Source of the DNA: SZUA-36 sp963774415
Lineage (GTDB): Bacteria; Pseudomonadota; Gammaproteobacteria; Xanthomonadales; SZUA-36
DNA length: 64,000 nt
Direction: 5' to 3'
Assembly (NCBI GenBank): GCA_963774415.1
Contig: CAVZEU010000004.1
Coordinates: forward strand, 248,001 to 312,000
Below, piece after piece: positions 1 to 8,181 of the stretch (positions are counted from its first letter, which is position 1; every line of letters begins with the position of its first letter). The notes under the pieces are model-generated. The model had not been told where the DNA came from. It did no database searches and saw only the letters and a program-made list of their open reading frames with translations. Both the position numbers and the translations under genes were made by a program.

Positions 1-1
1 G

Positions 2-754
2 CCGGTCAAACACTACTCCTCCGGCATGGTGGTCAGGCTCGGCTTCGCCATCGTCACCGCTTGCCGCCCGGAACTGCTGATTACCGACGAGGTCTTGGCC
101 GTGGGCGATGAATCGTTCCAGAAGAAATGCATCCGCTGGATCGAACGATTCCTCGAGCAGGGCGGCACTTTGCTGCTCGTGTCACACAGCATGTACGTGG
201 TGCAGAAGCTGTGCCAGAAGGCCGCGTGGATACACGCCGGCAGGATACGCCAGTACGGCGACGTGTTCCCGGTCACCCAGGCCTACCTGGCCTGGCACGA
301 AAAGCGCAGCGCCAAGGAGAAGGAACTGCGCATCCAGGCGCGCGGAGACGGTGCTTTTTACAACATCAGGCGACTGTCGATCGAGGGCTTTGGCGATGAC
401 GAGGAACCCGTCGTCGCGATGGGTCAGGACATGCTGGCGGAATTGGTCATCTACGCCCCGGACGACCGCGCGCCGGTCGGCGTGTTCGGTATCGTGCGCG
501 CGGACGGCACACCCGTTTATGGCGTCGTATCCGACAACGAAGGCGCGAGACCGCAGGGTATCGGCGAACGGCTGTATCGTTTCCGCTTTCGTTTCAGCGC
601 CATCGACCTGTTGCCGGGCAGCTACAGCTTGCGCGGCCATTCCATGGACCCAGAAGGGGTGCGGGTGTTCGACAGTCGTGAAGTGGCGTTCAGGGTGACC
701 GGCAACACCAAGGAAGTCGGCTACGTCCGCCTTGCGCATGAATGGCTCGACTAG
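2..754 (+). CDS. Wzt-like polysaccharide ABC exporter ATP-binding subunit (5' end outside window)
   Basis: ATPase subunit expected to energise export of a lipid-linked polysaccharide (O-antigen or similar) across the inner membrane. The frame is open from base 2 and reads PVKHYSSGMVVRLGFA, the region after the ABC signature typical of Wzt/TagH proteins. Walker B follows (LLITDEVLAVGD) and then the H-loop (LVSHS). The last 120 or so residues have the place and size of the Wzt C-terminal domain that selects the polysaccharide substrate. The Walker A half lies upstream of the window, so the gene is cut by the window edge rather than broken. Glycosyltransferase and methyltransferase genes follow, which fits a polysaccharide locus. 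The exported polymer cannot be told from sequence. Confidence 0.9.
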   Translation, partial: PVKHYSSGMVVRLGFAIVTACRPELLITDEVLAVGDESFQKKCIRWIERFLEQGGTLLLVSHSMYVVQKLCQKAAWIHAGRIRQYGDVFPVTQAYLAWHEKRSAKEKELRIQARGDGAFYNIRRLSIEGFGDDEEPVVAMGQDMLAELVIYAPDDRAPVGVFGIVRADGTPVYGVVSDNEGARPQGIGERLYRFRFRFSAIDLLPGSYSLRGHSMDPEGVRVFDSREVAFRVTGNTKEVGYVRLAHEWLD

Positions 755-1006
755 CTGCCTGCCCACAGGGGCGACCCATTTTGACCGCGGCACGGCTGAC
801 GGGTCCTCGCGCGCGGGACCGTGCATCCGTCAGGCACGGATGCCGAGCGACCATGGATGGCTTGAGCGTGTCCCGGGCAGAGGCGCCCGTCATCCGGGCG
901 AGCAAGGCACAAATTTCCAACACGACAATTGCGTTAACCAGGTTTGCTCACAACGCTCCTGGAAATCACGGCCTGTGCGGGTCTTGACTCGCCGCTGGAC
1001 GCCAGA

Positions 1007-1837
1007 ATGACGCTGCCGACCGTTGTCGTTCCAGTGTTCAACGCGCTGGAATACCTCGGGCCCTGCCTCGAGTCGATCGCGCGGACCGTGCCCGAGGAAA
1101 CCCGCGTCGTGCTGATCGACGACGCGTCGACGGACACCGGCGTCAGGTCCCTGCTGGAGGCGTGGGCAAGCCGGTCACCCCGGCGGGAACTGATCGTGCA
1201 CGCCAGCAACCTGGGCTTCGTCGCAAGCGCCAATCACGGTATGCGCCAGGCCGACGGGGACGTCGTGCTGCTCAATTCCGACACGCGGGTTTGCGGCGAC
1301 TGGCTCGGCCGCTTGCAGGCCTGCCTCGATGCAGATGGTTCGATCGCCACGGCGACACCGTGGTCGAATAACGGTGAAATCGTCTCGCTGCCGCGGTTTT
1401 GCCAGCCCAATCCTCCTCCGGACGAACCGGACAGGGTGGCCGCGGCGATTGCATCATGCGGCACGCCGGTTTATCCGCAACTGCCCACGGCCGTCGGCTT
1501 TTGCATGGCCATCGCGGCGAGGGCGATCAGGCGGGTCGGGCTGTTCGACGAGCAGGCCTTCGGCCACGGCTACGGCGAGGAGAATGATTTCTGCCTGCGC
1601 GCGGCCGGCAAAGGTTTGCGCAACGTGTTGTGTGATGACGCCTACGTCGTCCACGCCGGCGGTGCATCCTTCGGCCCGCTCGGCTTGAAACCGGATGCCG
1701 GGAGCATGCAGCGCCTCCTGCGCAAGCACCCCGGCTACCGGCAAGCGGTCGAAGATTTCATCAGGACCGATCCGCTGGCCGGGCGCAGAGGGGAAATTCT
1801 GGGCTGCCTGGAGCGTTCAGCGATCATATTGCGGTAG
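1007..1837 (+). CDS. GT2 family glycosyltransferase
   Basis: Probable inverting, GT-A fold glycosyltransferase adding a sugar to a lipid-linked or cell-surface glycan. The N-terminus VVVPVFNALEYLGPCLES begins the nucleotide-sugar binding fold, followed by LIDDASTD and the metal-binding LNSDTRV (DxD-like). EENDFCLR near residue 185 matches the catalytic-base ED motif of rhamnosyltransferase-like GT2 enzymes. I chose ATG 1007 (276 aa) because the upstream TTG at 944 adds residues not resembling the family; no strong Shine-Dalgarno supports either start. The preceding 252 bases hold no convincing gene. Donor and acceptor are unknown. Confidence 0.85.
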   Translation: MTLPTVVVPVFNALEYLGPCLESIARTVPEETRVVLIDDASTDTGVRSLLEAWASRSPRRELIVHASNLGFVASANHGMRQADGDVVLLNSDTRVCGDWLGRLQACLDADGSIATATPWSNNGEIVSLPRFCQPNPPPDEPDRVAAAIASCGTPVYPQLPTAVGFCMAIAARAIRRVGLFDEQAFGHGYGEENDFCLRAAGKGLRNVLCDDAYVVHAGGASFGPLGLKPDAGSMQRLLRKHPGYRQAVEDFIRTDPLAGRRGEILGCLERSAIILR

Positions 1838-1870
1838 AATCCTGTTGGTATTAAGCACAGGTCACCACAT

Positions 1871-2755
1871 TTGTCCGATTCACTGGAATTCACAGGTGAG
1901 CGCTTCACGCCGGAATGCCAACGGGAAATCTGGTATGAGCACTTTCACCGCTACGCACTCGCGGCGCGCTGGTGCGCCGGCGCCGATGTGCTGGATGCCG
2001 CCTGTGGTGAGGGCTACGGTGCGGCCTTGCTGGCGCGCTCCGCCGCCTCGGTGGTCGGCGTCGACATATCCGAAGAGGCGGTTGCGCATGCACAAGCGCG
2101 TTATGGGGCCGACGAGGGGCTCAAGTTCCAGGCGGAGGATTGTGCGTCTTTGCCCTTTGCCGCGGATTCCTTTGACCGTGTGGTGTCGTTCGAAACCCTC
2201 GAACACGTTGCCGCACAGGAAGAAATGCTGTCGGAATTCAAGCGGGTGTTGAGACCCGGGGGCTTCCTGGTCCTGTCCTCGCCCGACAAGGCGGTGTATT
2301 CGGACCAGCAGGGTTCCGACAACGAGTTTCACGTCCGGGAACTGTACCGTGATGAACTCGAGGCCCTGATCCGGCGGCACTTTCCCGCGTTTCGGCTGCT
2401 CGGTCAAAAGCTGGTGTTCCACTCTGCCATCTTCTCGCTGGAACGAGCCAGGCAGGTGACCGTGGAACAGTTGTCGGGAGAAGGTTTGTCCTCACCGCCC
2501 GGCGTCGGCCATGCGCCGATGTACTTCATCGCCCTGTGTGCGGCGGACGAAGCTTCGCTGCCCAACATCGACGGCCGGCTATGGCTGTTCGATGACCACG
2601 CGGAAAGCGTGTACGAGCACTATCACGGCGAGATCAAGCGCAATATGGCGGCGGGCGGCATTATCGCCGGTCTGGAACGGGAGATATCGGAATTGCGGCG
2701 GCAAACACCGCCCGCTCGCCCGCCGTGGTGGCGCCGCCTGCTGAACAAGACCTGA
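1871..2755 (+). CDS. Class I SAM-dependent methyltransferase
   Basis: A 294-aa methyltransferase with motif I VLDAACGEGYG, the acidic ribose-binding residue in VVGVDISEE, motif II/III-like DSFDRVVSFETLEHV and LRPGGFLVLSSPD, as in Methyltransf_11/25 proteins. Translation appears to start at TTG 1871. The C-terminal part after residue 200 is less typical and ends in a basic, proline-rich tail. Placed between two glycosyltransferases, it may methylate a sugar of the surface polysaccharide, perhaps as a chain-end modification; Wzt C-terminal domains in some species recognise such caps. The substrate is inferred from context only. Confidence 0.82.
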   Translation: MSDSLEFTGERFTPECQREIWYEHFHRYALAARWCAGADVLDAACGEGYGAALLARSAASVVGVDISEEAVAHAQARYGADEGLKFQAEDCASLPFAADSFDRVVSFETLEHVAAQEEMLSEFKRVLRPGGFLVLSSPDKAVYSDQQGSDNEFHVRELYRDELEALIRRHFPAFRLLGQKLVFHSAIFSLERARQVTVEQLSGEGLSSPPGVGHAPMYFIALCAADEASLPNIDGRLWLFDDHAESVYEHYHGEIKRNMAAGGIIAGLEREISELRRQTPPARPPWWRRLLNKT

Positions 2756-2758
2756 GCC

Positions 2759-2829
2759 AGTGCTCCTTCAAGGTAATAATTGCGGATTCAGCGCTCCTAT
2801 GGGGTTTTGCAGCAAGGCGCAGTGAGCAC
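2759..2829 (+). repeat. Dispersed inverted-repeat element, copy A (short derivative)
   Basis: This 71-bp segment starts 3 nt after the methyltransferase stop. It matches the first 66 or so bases of the fuller copy at 7911-8175 with about four substitutions, including the whole left terminal repeat. It then ends in GTGAGCAC, resembling the last bases of the right terminal repeat, so it looks like an internal deletion that kept both tips. It ends 2 nt before the GTG of the next glycosyltransferase. No Shine-Dalgarno remains at its right end. Confidence 0.8.
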
Positions 2830-2831
2830 GA

Positions 2832-3698
2832 GTGACGATCGCGACCATCATCGTTAATTACAACGCGGGCAATACACTCGTGCAGTGCGTCGACGCCGTG
2901 CTCAAGAGTACGCAGCATTCAAAAGTCTATGTCGTGGATAACGCTTCGACGGACGGCAGTGCGCAGGCATTGCGTAACGTGTACGGCGACCGCCAGGGCG
3001 TCGAGTTCCTGTTCAATCCCAAAAATTTCGGTTTTGCAAGTGCGGTCAATACGCTCTCGCGCCGCCTGGACACGGACATGTTGCTCGTCCTCAACCCGGA
3101 TTGCATCCTCGGGCGGACAACCCTGGAACGGCTGACTGCGGCTCTTCACGATGACAGGCGGGCAGCGCTGGCCGGCCCGGCGGTTGTCGACGAGCGCGGC
3201 CGCATCCAGCGCGCCACCGTGCGCAGGTTTCCGGATCCGTGGAAGTCGCTGATGACGGCGACCGGTCTCGCCCGCCTGGGAAGAATATGCAAAGGGCTCC
3301 GCGGTGTGGAAGTGGAGGTCCCGAAAGACCGGTTGGAGCCGTTGGTCGTCGATGCCGTCAGCGGCGCCTGCATGCTGATCCGGCGCGAGGCTTTCACCCG
3401 GGTAGGTTACCTGGACGAGGGTTACGCGATGCATTGCGAGGACCTGGACCTGATGTACCGCCTGCAGCAGGACGGATGGCATTGCCTGTATGTTCCCGCG
3501 GCTGTTTGCACGCACCTGCAAGGGCTGTCGAGCCGCAGCCGTCCCGGCTGGGTACACCTGCAGAAACACCGCGGCATGCTGCGTTTTTTCAATAAGTTCC
3601 AGGCCAGCGACACGGCTTGGCCCGTACGGCTGCTGGTGCGCGCCGGCATCTGGCTCAGGTACGCGTTGTTGTGGCCGCTGGTGATGCTGAGACGTTGA
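2832..3698 (+). CDS. GT2 family glycosyltransferase (rhamnosyltransferase-like)
   Basis: A 288-aa glycosyltransferase resembling WbbL-type rhamnosyltransferases. It begins IATIIVNYNAGNTLVQC and carries VVDNASTDGS, the metal-binding LNPDC near residue 90, and CEDLDLMYRLQQDGW near residue 205 as the catalytic-base region. The final 30 residues are hydrophobic and basic (LLVRAGIWLRYALLWPLVM), probably a membrane-associated helix. The start is GTG 2832, directly after repeat copy A. The stop overlaps the TTG of the following gene (TTGA), so the two are probably translationally coupled. The sugar donor is inferred by family only. Confidence 0.85.
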   Translation: MTIATIIVNYNAGNTLVQCVDAVLKSTQHSKVYVVDNASTDGSAQALRNVYGDRQGVEFLFNPKNFGFASAVNTLSRRLDTDMLLVLNPDCILGRTTLERLTAALHDDRRAALAGPAVVDERGRIQRATVRRFPDPWKSLMTATGLARLGRICKGLRGVEVEVPKDRLEPLVVDAVSGACMLIRREAFTRVGYLDEGYAMHCEDLDLMYRLQQDGWHCLYVPAAVCTHLQGLSSRSRPGWVHLQKHRGMLRFFNKFQASDTAWPVRLLVRAGIWLRYALLWPLVMLRR

Positions 3699-4594
3699 CT
3701 GCCAGGAACGTACTCGTGGCCGGCGCCAGCAGCCAGATTGGCCTGTTCGCGTTGCCGCGCCTGCAGGCGGCCGGGTTCCGCGTGACGGCGTTGAGCCGCC
3801 GCGGCAGACCGGGCGGGGTTCCCGCCGTCGATGGCATTGACTGGGTGAGACCGCAAGAGGCGGCGCCCGCCGCTGAACCGTGCCGGCACCTGTTGTCGGC
3901 AGGCCCTCTGCCGCTGGCGCGGTCGCTGCTCGACGACCTGCCCGAATTGCAAACCGCGGTGGTATTCAGCAGCAGCAGCGTGTGCACCAAGCAGGCCTCG
4001 GCCGATGCGGCCGAGCGCCTCCAGGCCGGGCAGATGCTGGCATGCGAAGCGGCTATCCGCTCCAGCGCAGAAGTCAGGGGCGTGAAGCTGGTCATCTTCA
4101 GGCCCACGCTGGTGTACGGTTGCGGGCTCGATACCAACATCACGCGGCTGGCGAACTGGATCGGGCGTTATGGCTTCATGCCCGTCAATGGCCAGGCGCA
4201 GGGCCTGCGGCAGCCGGTGCACGCGGATGACCTGGCGGCCGCGGCGGTCGCGGCGCTGACGACCGAGGCGGAGCTGCCGCGCGTGCTGCCGTTGGCCGGC
4301 GGCAGCACGCTCAGCTATGCCGACATGGTCAGGAAAATTTTCGCGGCGCTGGGCAAGCAGGAGCGCCTGCTCCGCCTTCCGCAATGGCTGATGATCACGA
4401 TGCTGAGCCTGGCGCGAGTGACGGGCCAGGCCGCCGGCACCAACGCGGAAATGGTGCGCAGGCAACGCCGCGACCTGGTATTCGACGACCACGAAGCGCG
4501 GGAATTGCTCGGTTACCAACCCCGTGCTTTCGAGCCCGCAGCGGCGGATTTTGCGCTGCCGCCATTCAGCGAGAGCCGAAACGGCGGAACCTGA
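3695..4594 (+). CDS. NAD-dependent epimerase/dehydratase-like SDR protein
   Basis: A 299-aa extended short-chain dehydrogenase/reductase. The Rossmann glycine motif is at the N-terminus (VLVAGASSQIG), with VVFSSSSVC and RPTLVYGCG typical of nucleotide-sugar epimerases. The usual YxxxK catalytic pair is not obvious, as in some epimerase relatives next to O-antigen genes, so the reaction is uncertain. I chose TTG 3695 because it overlaps the preceding stop and puts the Rossmann motif at the normal distance from the N-terminus; a longer in-frame reading from TTG 3617 would lie inside the glycosyltransferase. It is the last gene of the polysaccharide block. Confidence 0.75.
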   Translation: MTARNVLVAGASSQIGLFALPRLQAAGFRVTALSRRGRPGGVPAVDGIDWVRPQEAAPAAEPCRHLLSAGPLPLARSLLDDLPELQTAVVFSSSSVCTKQASADAAERLQAGQMLACEAAIRSSAEVRGVKLVIFRPTLVYGCGLDTNITRLANWIGRYGFMPVNGQAQGLRQPVHADDLAAAAVAALTTEAELPRVLPLAGGSTLSYADMVRKIFAALGKQERLLRLPQWLMITMLSLARVTGQAAGTNAEMVRRQRRDLVFDDHEARELLGYQPRAFEPAAADFALPPFSESRNGGT

Positions 4595-4614
4595 CCGGGA
4601 TTGCTTCTTTTCAG

Positions 4615-4814
4615 GACAGGGGCGGGTAGGCGCTACCGGGACACGCTACGAGCACATCCCTGTGACGCTCTGTTGCCGGCATCCCTGCCGGCAACAAGGT
4701 CCCGATAACGCTTACCCACCCCTGTCAGGATAGGCCGGGGTAGAACCAATGCCTGTCTGCTACGCCGATGCCCCTCGGGGCCATGCACCCGGCCTTCGGA
4801 GTACGCCCGGGTGC
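4615..4814. repeat. Intergenic block of nested inverted repeats
   Basis: This gene-free stretch lies between two convergent genes and is nearly all self-complementary. The outer arms 4615-4642 and 4699-4726 match at 24 of 28 positions. Inside them is a perfect 11-bp stem with a TCCC loop (4671-4681 with 4686-4696) and a shorter CACA-TCCC-TGTG hairpin (4653-4664). To the right are GCCCC-TC-GGGGC (4770-4781) and GCACCCGG with CCGGGTGC (4785-4792, 4807-4814). No T-run follows any stem, so it is not a classical terminator, though it may still stop or protect both transcripts. Confidence 0.65.
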
Positions 4815-4837
4815 GCTCGTATACGTTCCAGGGCAGT

Positions 4838-6505
4838 CTACAGCTTCTTGTACCTGATCCTGTGGGGGTTCAGCGCATCGTCGCCGCGGCGGCGTTTGAG
4901 GTCCTGTTCGTATTCGGAATAGTTGCCGGCGAACCAGGTGACCTGGCTGTCGCCCTCGAAGGCCAGCATGTGCGTGGCGATGCGGTCCAGGAACCAGCGG
5001 TCGTGTGAAATGACCACCGCGCAGCCGGGAAACTCGAGCAGCGCCTCTTCGAGCGCGCGCAGTGTTTCCACGTCCAGGTCGTTGGTCGGTTCGTCCAGCA
5101 GCAGCACGTTGCCGCCCGAACGCAGCAGCTTGGCCAGGTGCAGGCGGTTGCGCTCGCCGCCGGACAGGTCGGCGACCCGTTTTTGTTGGTCGGCGCCGCG
5201 GAAATTGAAGCGCCCGACATAGGCCCTCGAAGGTATTTCAAAATTTCCGATCCTGATCACTTCGGAACCGCCGGAGATTTCCTCCCACACCGTTTTGTTG
5301 CCATCCAAATCGGCGCGGCTTTGGTCGACATAGGCCAGCTGCACGCTCGGCCCCAGCGTGAGGCTACCGCTGTCGGGCGCCTCGGCGCCCACGATCATTC
5401 TGAACAGGGTGGTTTTGCCCGCACCGTTGCCGCCGATCACGCCAACGATACCGCCGCGCGGGAGGCTGAAGCTGAGATCGGAAATCAACAGCCTGTCGCC
5501 ATAGCCTTTGCTGACGTTCTCGGCTTCGATGACCTGGTCGCCCAGCCTGGGACCCGGCGGTATGTAGATTTCGCGGGTTTCATTCTGCTTCTGGTATTCC
5601 CTGCTGCTGAGTTCCTCGAAGCGCTGCAACCGCGCCTTGCTCTTCGCGCGCCGGCCCTTCGGATTCGCGCGTACCCACTCGAGTTCCTCGCGGATCGCCC
5701 GCTGCCGCGCTTTTTCGCTCTGCTGTTCCTGCGCCAGGCGCACCTCCTTCTGTTCCAGCCAGGACGTGTAGTTGCCTTTCCACGGGATACCGTGGCCCCG
5801 ATCGAGCTCGAGTATCCACTCGGCCGCGTTGTCGAGGAAATAGCGGTCATGGGTCACGGCCACCACGGTCCCCGGGAAATCGGTCAGGTAACGCTCGAGC
5901 CAGGCGACCGACTCCGCGTCGAGGTGGTTGGTGGGTTCGTCCAGCAAGAGCATGTCAGGGCCGGACAGCAGCAGGCGGCACAAGGCAACGCGACGGCGCT
6001 CGCCGCCCGACAGGTGACTGACCCGGTCTTCCCAGGGCGGCAGGCGCAGGGCGTCTGCAGCCACTTCAAGGCTGCGTTCGAGTTCCCAGCCGTTGGCGGC
6101 GTCGATGGCGTCCTGCAGTTCGGCCTGTTCGGCCAGCAGCCGGTTCATTTGCTCCTCGTCCATCGGTTCGGCGAATTGCATGCTGATCTCGTCAAAGCGC
6201 CGCAGCAAGTCCTTGACCTCCCGCACGCCTTCTTCGACGACTTCCCGCACGTTCTTGGCTTCGTCCAACCCGGGTTCCTGCGGCAGAAAGCCGATGCGAG
6301 TGCCCGGTTGCGGCCGGGCTTCCCCTTCGTACTCCTTGTCCACACCGGCCATGATCCTCAGGACCGTCGATTTGCCGGCGCCGTTGAGTCCGAGCACGCC
6401 GATCTTGGCGCCGGGGAAGAAGGATAACGAAATGTCCTTGATGATCGTACGCGCAGGCGGCACGGTTTTACTCACGCCGATCATGGTATAAATGAACTGG
6501 GCCAT
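4838..6505 (-). CDS. ettA: Energy-dependent translational throttle protein EttA (ABC-F)
   Basis: Cytosolic ABC-F ATPase that binds the ribosomal E site and gates entry into elongation according to ATP/ADP level. The start at 6505 gives MAQFIYTMIGVSKTVPP, the conserved EttA N-terminus, and 555 aa, equal to the E. coli protein. A GGAGA Shine-Dalgarno precedes it; the longer upstream frame has no family similarity. Two ABC cassettes are seen: Walker A GLNGAGKST and GGNGAGKTT, signatures LSGGERRRVALCRLL and LSGGERNRLHLAKLL, Walker B LLLDEPTNHLD and LLLDEPTNDLD. The linker is rich in Arg, Lys and Glu, as in the P-site tRNA interaction motif. It is convergent with the polysaccharide genes and divergent from glyA. 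Confidence 0.97.
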   Translation of the reverse strand: MAQFIYTMIGVSKTVPPARTIIKDISLSFFPGAKIGVLGLNGAGKSTVLRIMAGVDKEYEGEARPQPGTRIGFLPQEPGLDEAKNVREVVEEGVREVKDLLRRFDEISMQFAEPMDEEQMNRLLAEQAELQDAIDAANGWELERSLEVAADALRLPPWEDRVSHLSGGERRRVALCRLLLSGPDMLLLDEPTNHLDAESVAWLERYLTDFPGTVVAVTHDRYFLDNAAEWILELDRGHGIPWKGNYTSWLEQKEVRLAQEQQSEKARQRAIREELEWVRANPKGRRAKSKARLQRFEELSSREYQKQNETREIYIPPGPRLGDQVIEAENVSKGYGDRLLISDLSFSLPRGGIVGVIGGNGAGKTTLFRMIVGAEAPDSGSLTLGPSVQLAYVDQSRADLDGNKTVWEEISGGSEVIRIGNFEIPSRAYVGRFNFRGADQQKRVADLSGGERNRLHLAKLLRSGGNVLLLDEPTNDLDVETLRALEEALLEFPGCAVVISHDRWFLDRIATHMLAFEGDSQVTWFAGNYSEYEQDLKRRRGDDALNPHRIRYKKL

Positions 6506-6532
6506 GGGGTCTCCACTGATAAGAGAGGCGGC

Positions 6533-6562
6533 ATTATCCTCGATGGCGCCGTGTGCCGCCAG
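6533..6562 (-). promoter_or_regulatory. Putative sigma-70 promoter of ettA
   Basis: Minus-strand -35 CTGGCG (6562-6557) and -10 GATAAT (6538-6533), 18 bp apart, about 28 nt upstream of the ettA start. The -10 is good and the -35 is weak. Confidence 0.5.
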
Positions 6563-6601
6563 TGTTCCGCATGGACGCCAGTAGGTTCGCCAGCGCACAG
6601 G

Positions 6602-6610
6602 TGCTAGAAT
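6602..6610 (+). promoter_or_regulatory. Putative extended -10 promoter of glyA
   Basis: TGCTAGAAT forms an extended -10 (TG, one base, TAGAAT at 6605-6610). No clear -35 is seen. It would start transcription near 6617, giving a leader of about 34 nt. The ATG inside it at 6609 could then not be used, supporting the glyA start at 6651. Confidence 0.5.
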
Positions 6611-6650
6611 GACGCGCTATTCAAATACCGAGGGCGAGACGGGAAGAGGC

Positions 6651-7907
6651 ATGTTTGACAAGAGTTTTGGCATAGAAGAATTCGATCCTGAGCTGGCCGC
6701 TGCCATGGCCGGCGAAACGCAGCGGCAGGAAGACCATATCGAACTGATCGCTTCCGAGAACTACGTCAGCCCCAGGGTGCTCGAGGCGCAGGGCTCCGTG
6801 CTGACCAACAAGTACGCCGAAGGTTATCCCGGCCGGCGGTACTACGGTGGTTGCGAGTACGTGGATATCGCCGAGTCACTGGCGCAGGAGCGGGTCAAAA
6901 AGCTGTTTTCGTCGGCCTACGCCAATGTGCAACCGCATTCCGGGTCGCAGGCCAACGCCGCGGCCTATATGGCGCTCTTGGAGCCGGGGGACACGTTGCT
7001 GGGCATGGACCTGTCGCACGGCGGGCATTTGACCCACGGGTCGGGTGTCAACTTTTCCGGCCGCCTGTTCAAAGCGGTTCACTACGGGCTGGACGAGGAG
7101 ACCGGTCTGATCGATTACGAAGCGATGCAGCGCGCCGCGGAGGAGCACCGCCCGCGGCTGCTGATCGGCGGGTACTCGGCTTACTCCCGGGTCGTCGATT
7201 GGGCCCGCATGCGTGAAATCGCCGATTCCGTCGGCGCGTACCTGCTGGTCGACATGGCCCACTTCGCGGGTCTCGTCGCGGCCGGTGTCTATCCCAGCCC
7301 GATTCCGCACGCACACGTGGTCACATCGACCACGCATAAGACACTGCGCGGCCCGCGCGGCGGCATCATCCTCGCCGGAGAAGACGAAGAGATTCAGAAA
7401 AAGCTGAACTCGCAGATATTCCCGGGCACGCAGGGCGGTCCATTGATGCATATCATCGCCGCCAAGGCGGTCGCTTTCAAAGAGGCGCTGGAACCCGGAT
7501 TCAAGCAGTACCAGCAGCAAATCGTCGACAACGCCCGGGCCATGGCGGCGGTCATGCTGGAGCGCGACTACAAGATCGTCTCCGGCGGCACCGACAACCA
7601 CATGTTCCTGGTTGACCTGATCGGCCGAGATTATACCGGTAAAGACGCGGAGGAGGCTTTGGGCCGGGCCTTCATCACGACCAACAAAAATACCGTTCCG
7701 GGCGAGCCCCGGTCCCCGTTCGTCACCTCCGGTCTGCGCCTTGGCACACCCGCGGTCACCACGCGCGGGTTCGGCGTCGAAGACTGCCGCACGCTGGCTG
7801 CGGCCATTTGCGATGTGCTCGACGACGTCGGTAATGCCGGGGTCGAGGCCAGGGCCCTGGAAACAGCCACTCAACTGTGTCGGCGCTATCCGGTTTACCG
7901 GCACTGA
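6651..7907 (+). CDS. glyA: Serine hydroxymethyltransferase
   Basis: PLP enzyme converting serine and tetrahydrofolate to glycine and 5,10-methylene-tetrahydrofolate, the main source of one-carbon units. The 418-aa protein has the family landmarks: HIELIASENYVSP, LTNKYAEGYPGRRYYGG, DMAHFAGLVAAG and the PLP lysine in TSTTHKTLRGPRGG. The start at 6651 is preceded by GGAAGAGG and matches family length; an in-frame ATG at 6609 overlaps the predicted promoter. Repeat copy B begins 3 nt after the stop and separates glyA from nrdR. Confidence 0.97.
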   Translation: MFDKSFGIEEFDPELAAAMAGETQRQEDHIELIASENYVSPRVLEAQGSVLTNKYAEGYPGRRYYGGCEYVDIAESLAQERVKKLFSSAYANVQPHSGSQANAAAYMALLEPGDTLLGMDLSHGGHLTHGSGVNFSGRLFKAVHYGLDEETGLIDYEAMQRAAEEHRPRLLIGGYSAYSRVVDWARMREIADSVGAYLLVDMAHFAGLVAAGVYPSPIPHAHVVTSTTHKTLRGPRGGIILAGEDEEIQKKLNSQIFPGTQGGPLMHIIAAKAVAFKEALEPGFKQYQQQIVDNARAMAAVMLERDYKIVSGGTDNHMFLVDLIGRDYTGKDAEEALGRAFITTNKNTVPGEPRSPFVTSGLRLGTPAVTTRGFGVEDCRTLAAAICDVLDDVGNAGVEARALETATQLCRRYPVYRH

Positions 7908-7910
7908 CCT

Positions 7911-8175
7911 AGTGCTCCTTCAAGGTAATAATTGCGGATCCAGCGCCCCTTTGAGGTTTTGCAGCAAGGCGCAGTGTGCAGTGAATGGCGCGCCCTTTAC
8001 CAGCACTGCAACGCAGCTGCGGAAGCGCATAGGAGCGCCCAGCGGGTTGACTTGTCAGCGCCCATGGACGGCGTTGCACCTCTTGCCAAGGACTCTGCCA
8101 TTACCTGCGAGGTGCGCCTTGCCATGAACGCTGACAAGCCAACTGTATCCGTCATTATTACCTTGAAGGAGCACT
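7911..8175 (+). repeat. Dispersed inverted-repeat element, copy B (fullest copy, MITE-like)
   Basis: A 265-bp element filling the whole glyA-nrdR gap. The terminal inverted repeats 7911-7932 and 8154-8175 are 22 bp and perfect, extending to 24 bp with the flanking CT/AG. Both tips sit at a TA dinucleotide (7910-7911 and 8175-8176), as expected for a TA-target, IS630-like or Correia-like non-autonomous element. It encodes no transposase. A frame ending in TLKEH runs through it, but comparison with copy C shows no coding constraint. The right repeat contains AAGGAG (8166-8171), the only Shine-Dalgarno of nrdR; the left repeat contains the complementary CTCCTT (7915-7920). Confidence 0.88.
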
Positions 8176-8181
8176 AGCCCC

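Noticed and set aside
742..987. 81-codon plus-strand open frame overlapping the end of the Wzt-like gene
   Set aside because: Overlaps the real stop region, has no family motif, and its composition is that of a GC-rich chance frame.
5138..6427. 429-codon plus-strand frame opposite ettA
   Set aside because: Antisense shadow of ettA, whose motifs are complete on the minus strand; long antisense frames are usual in GC-rich genes.
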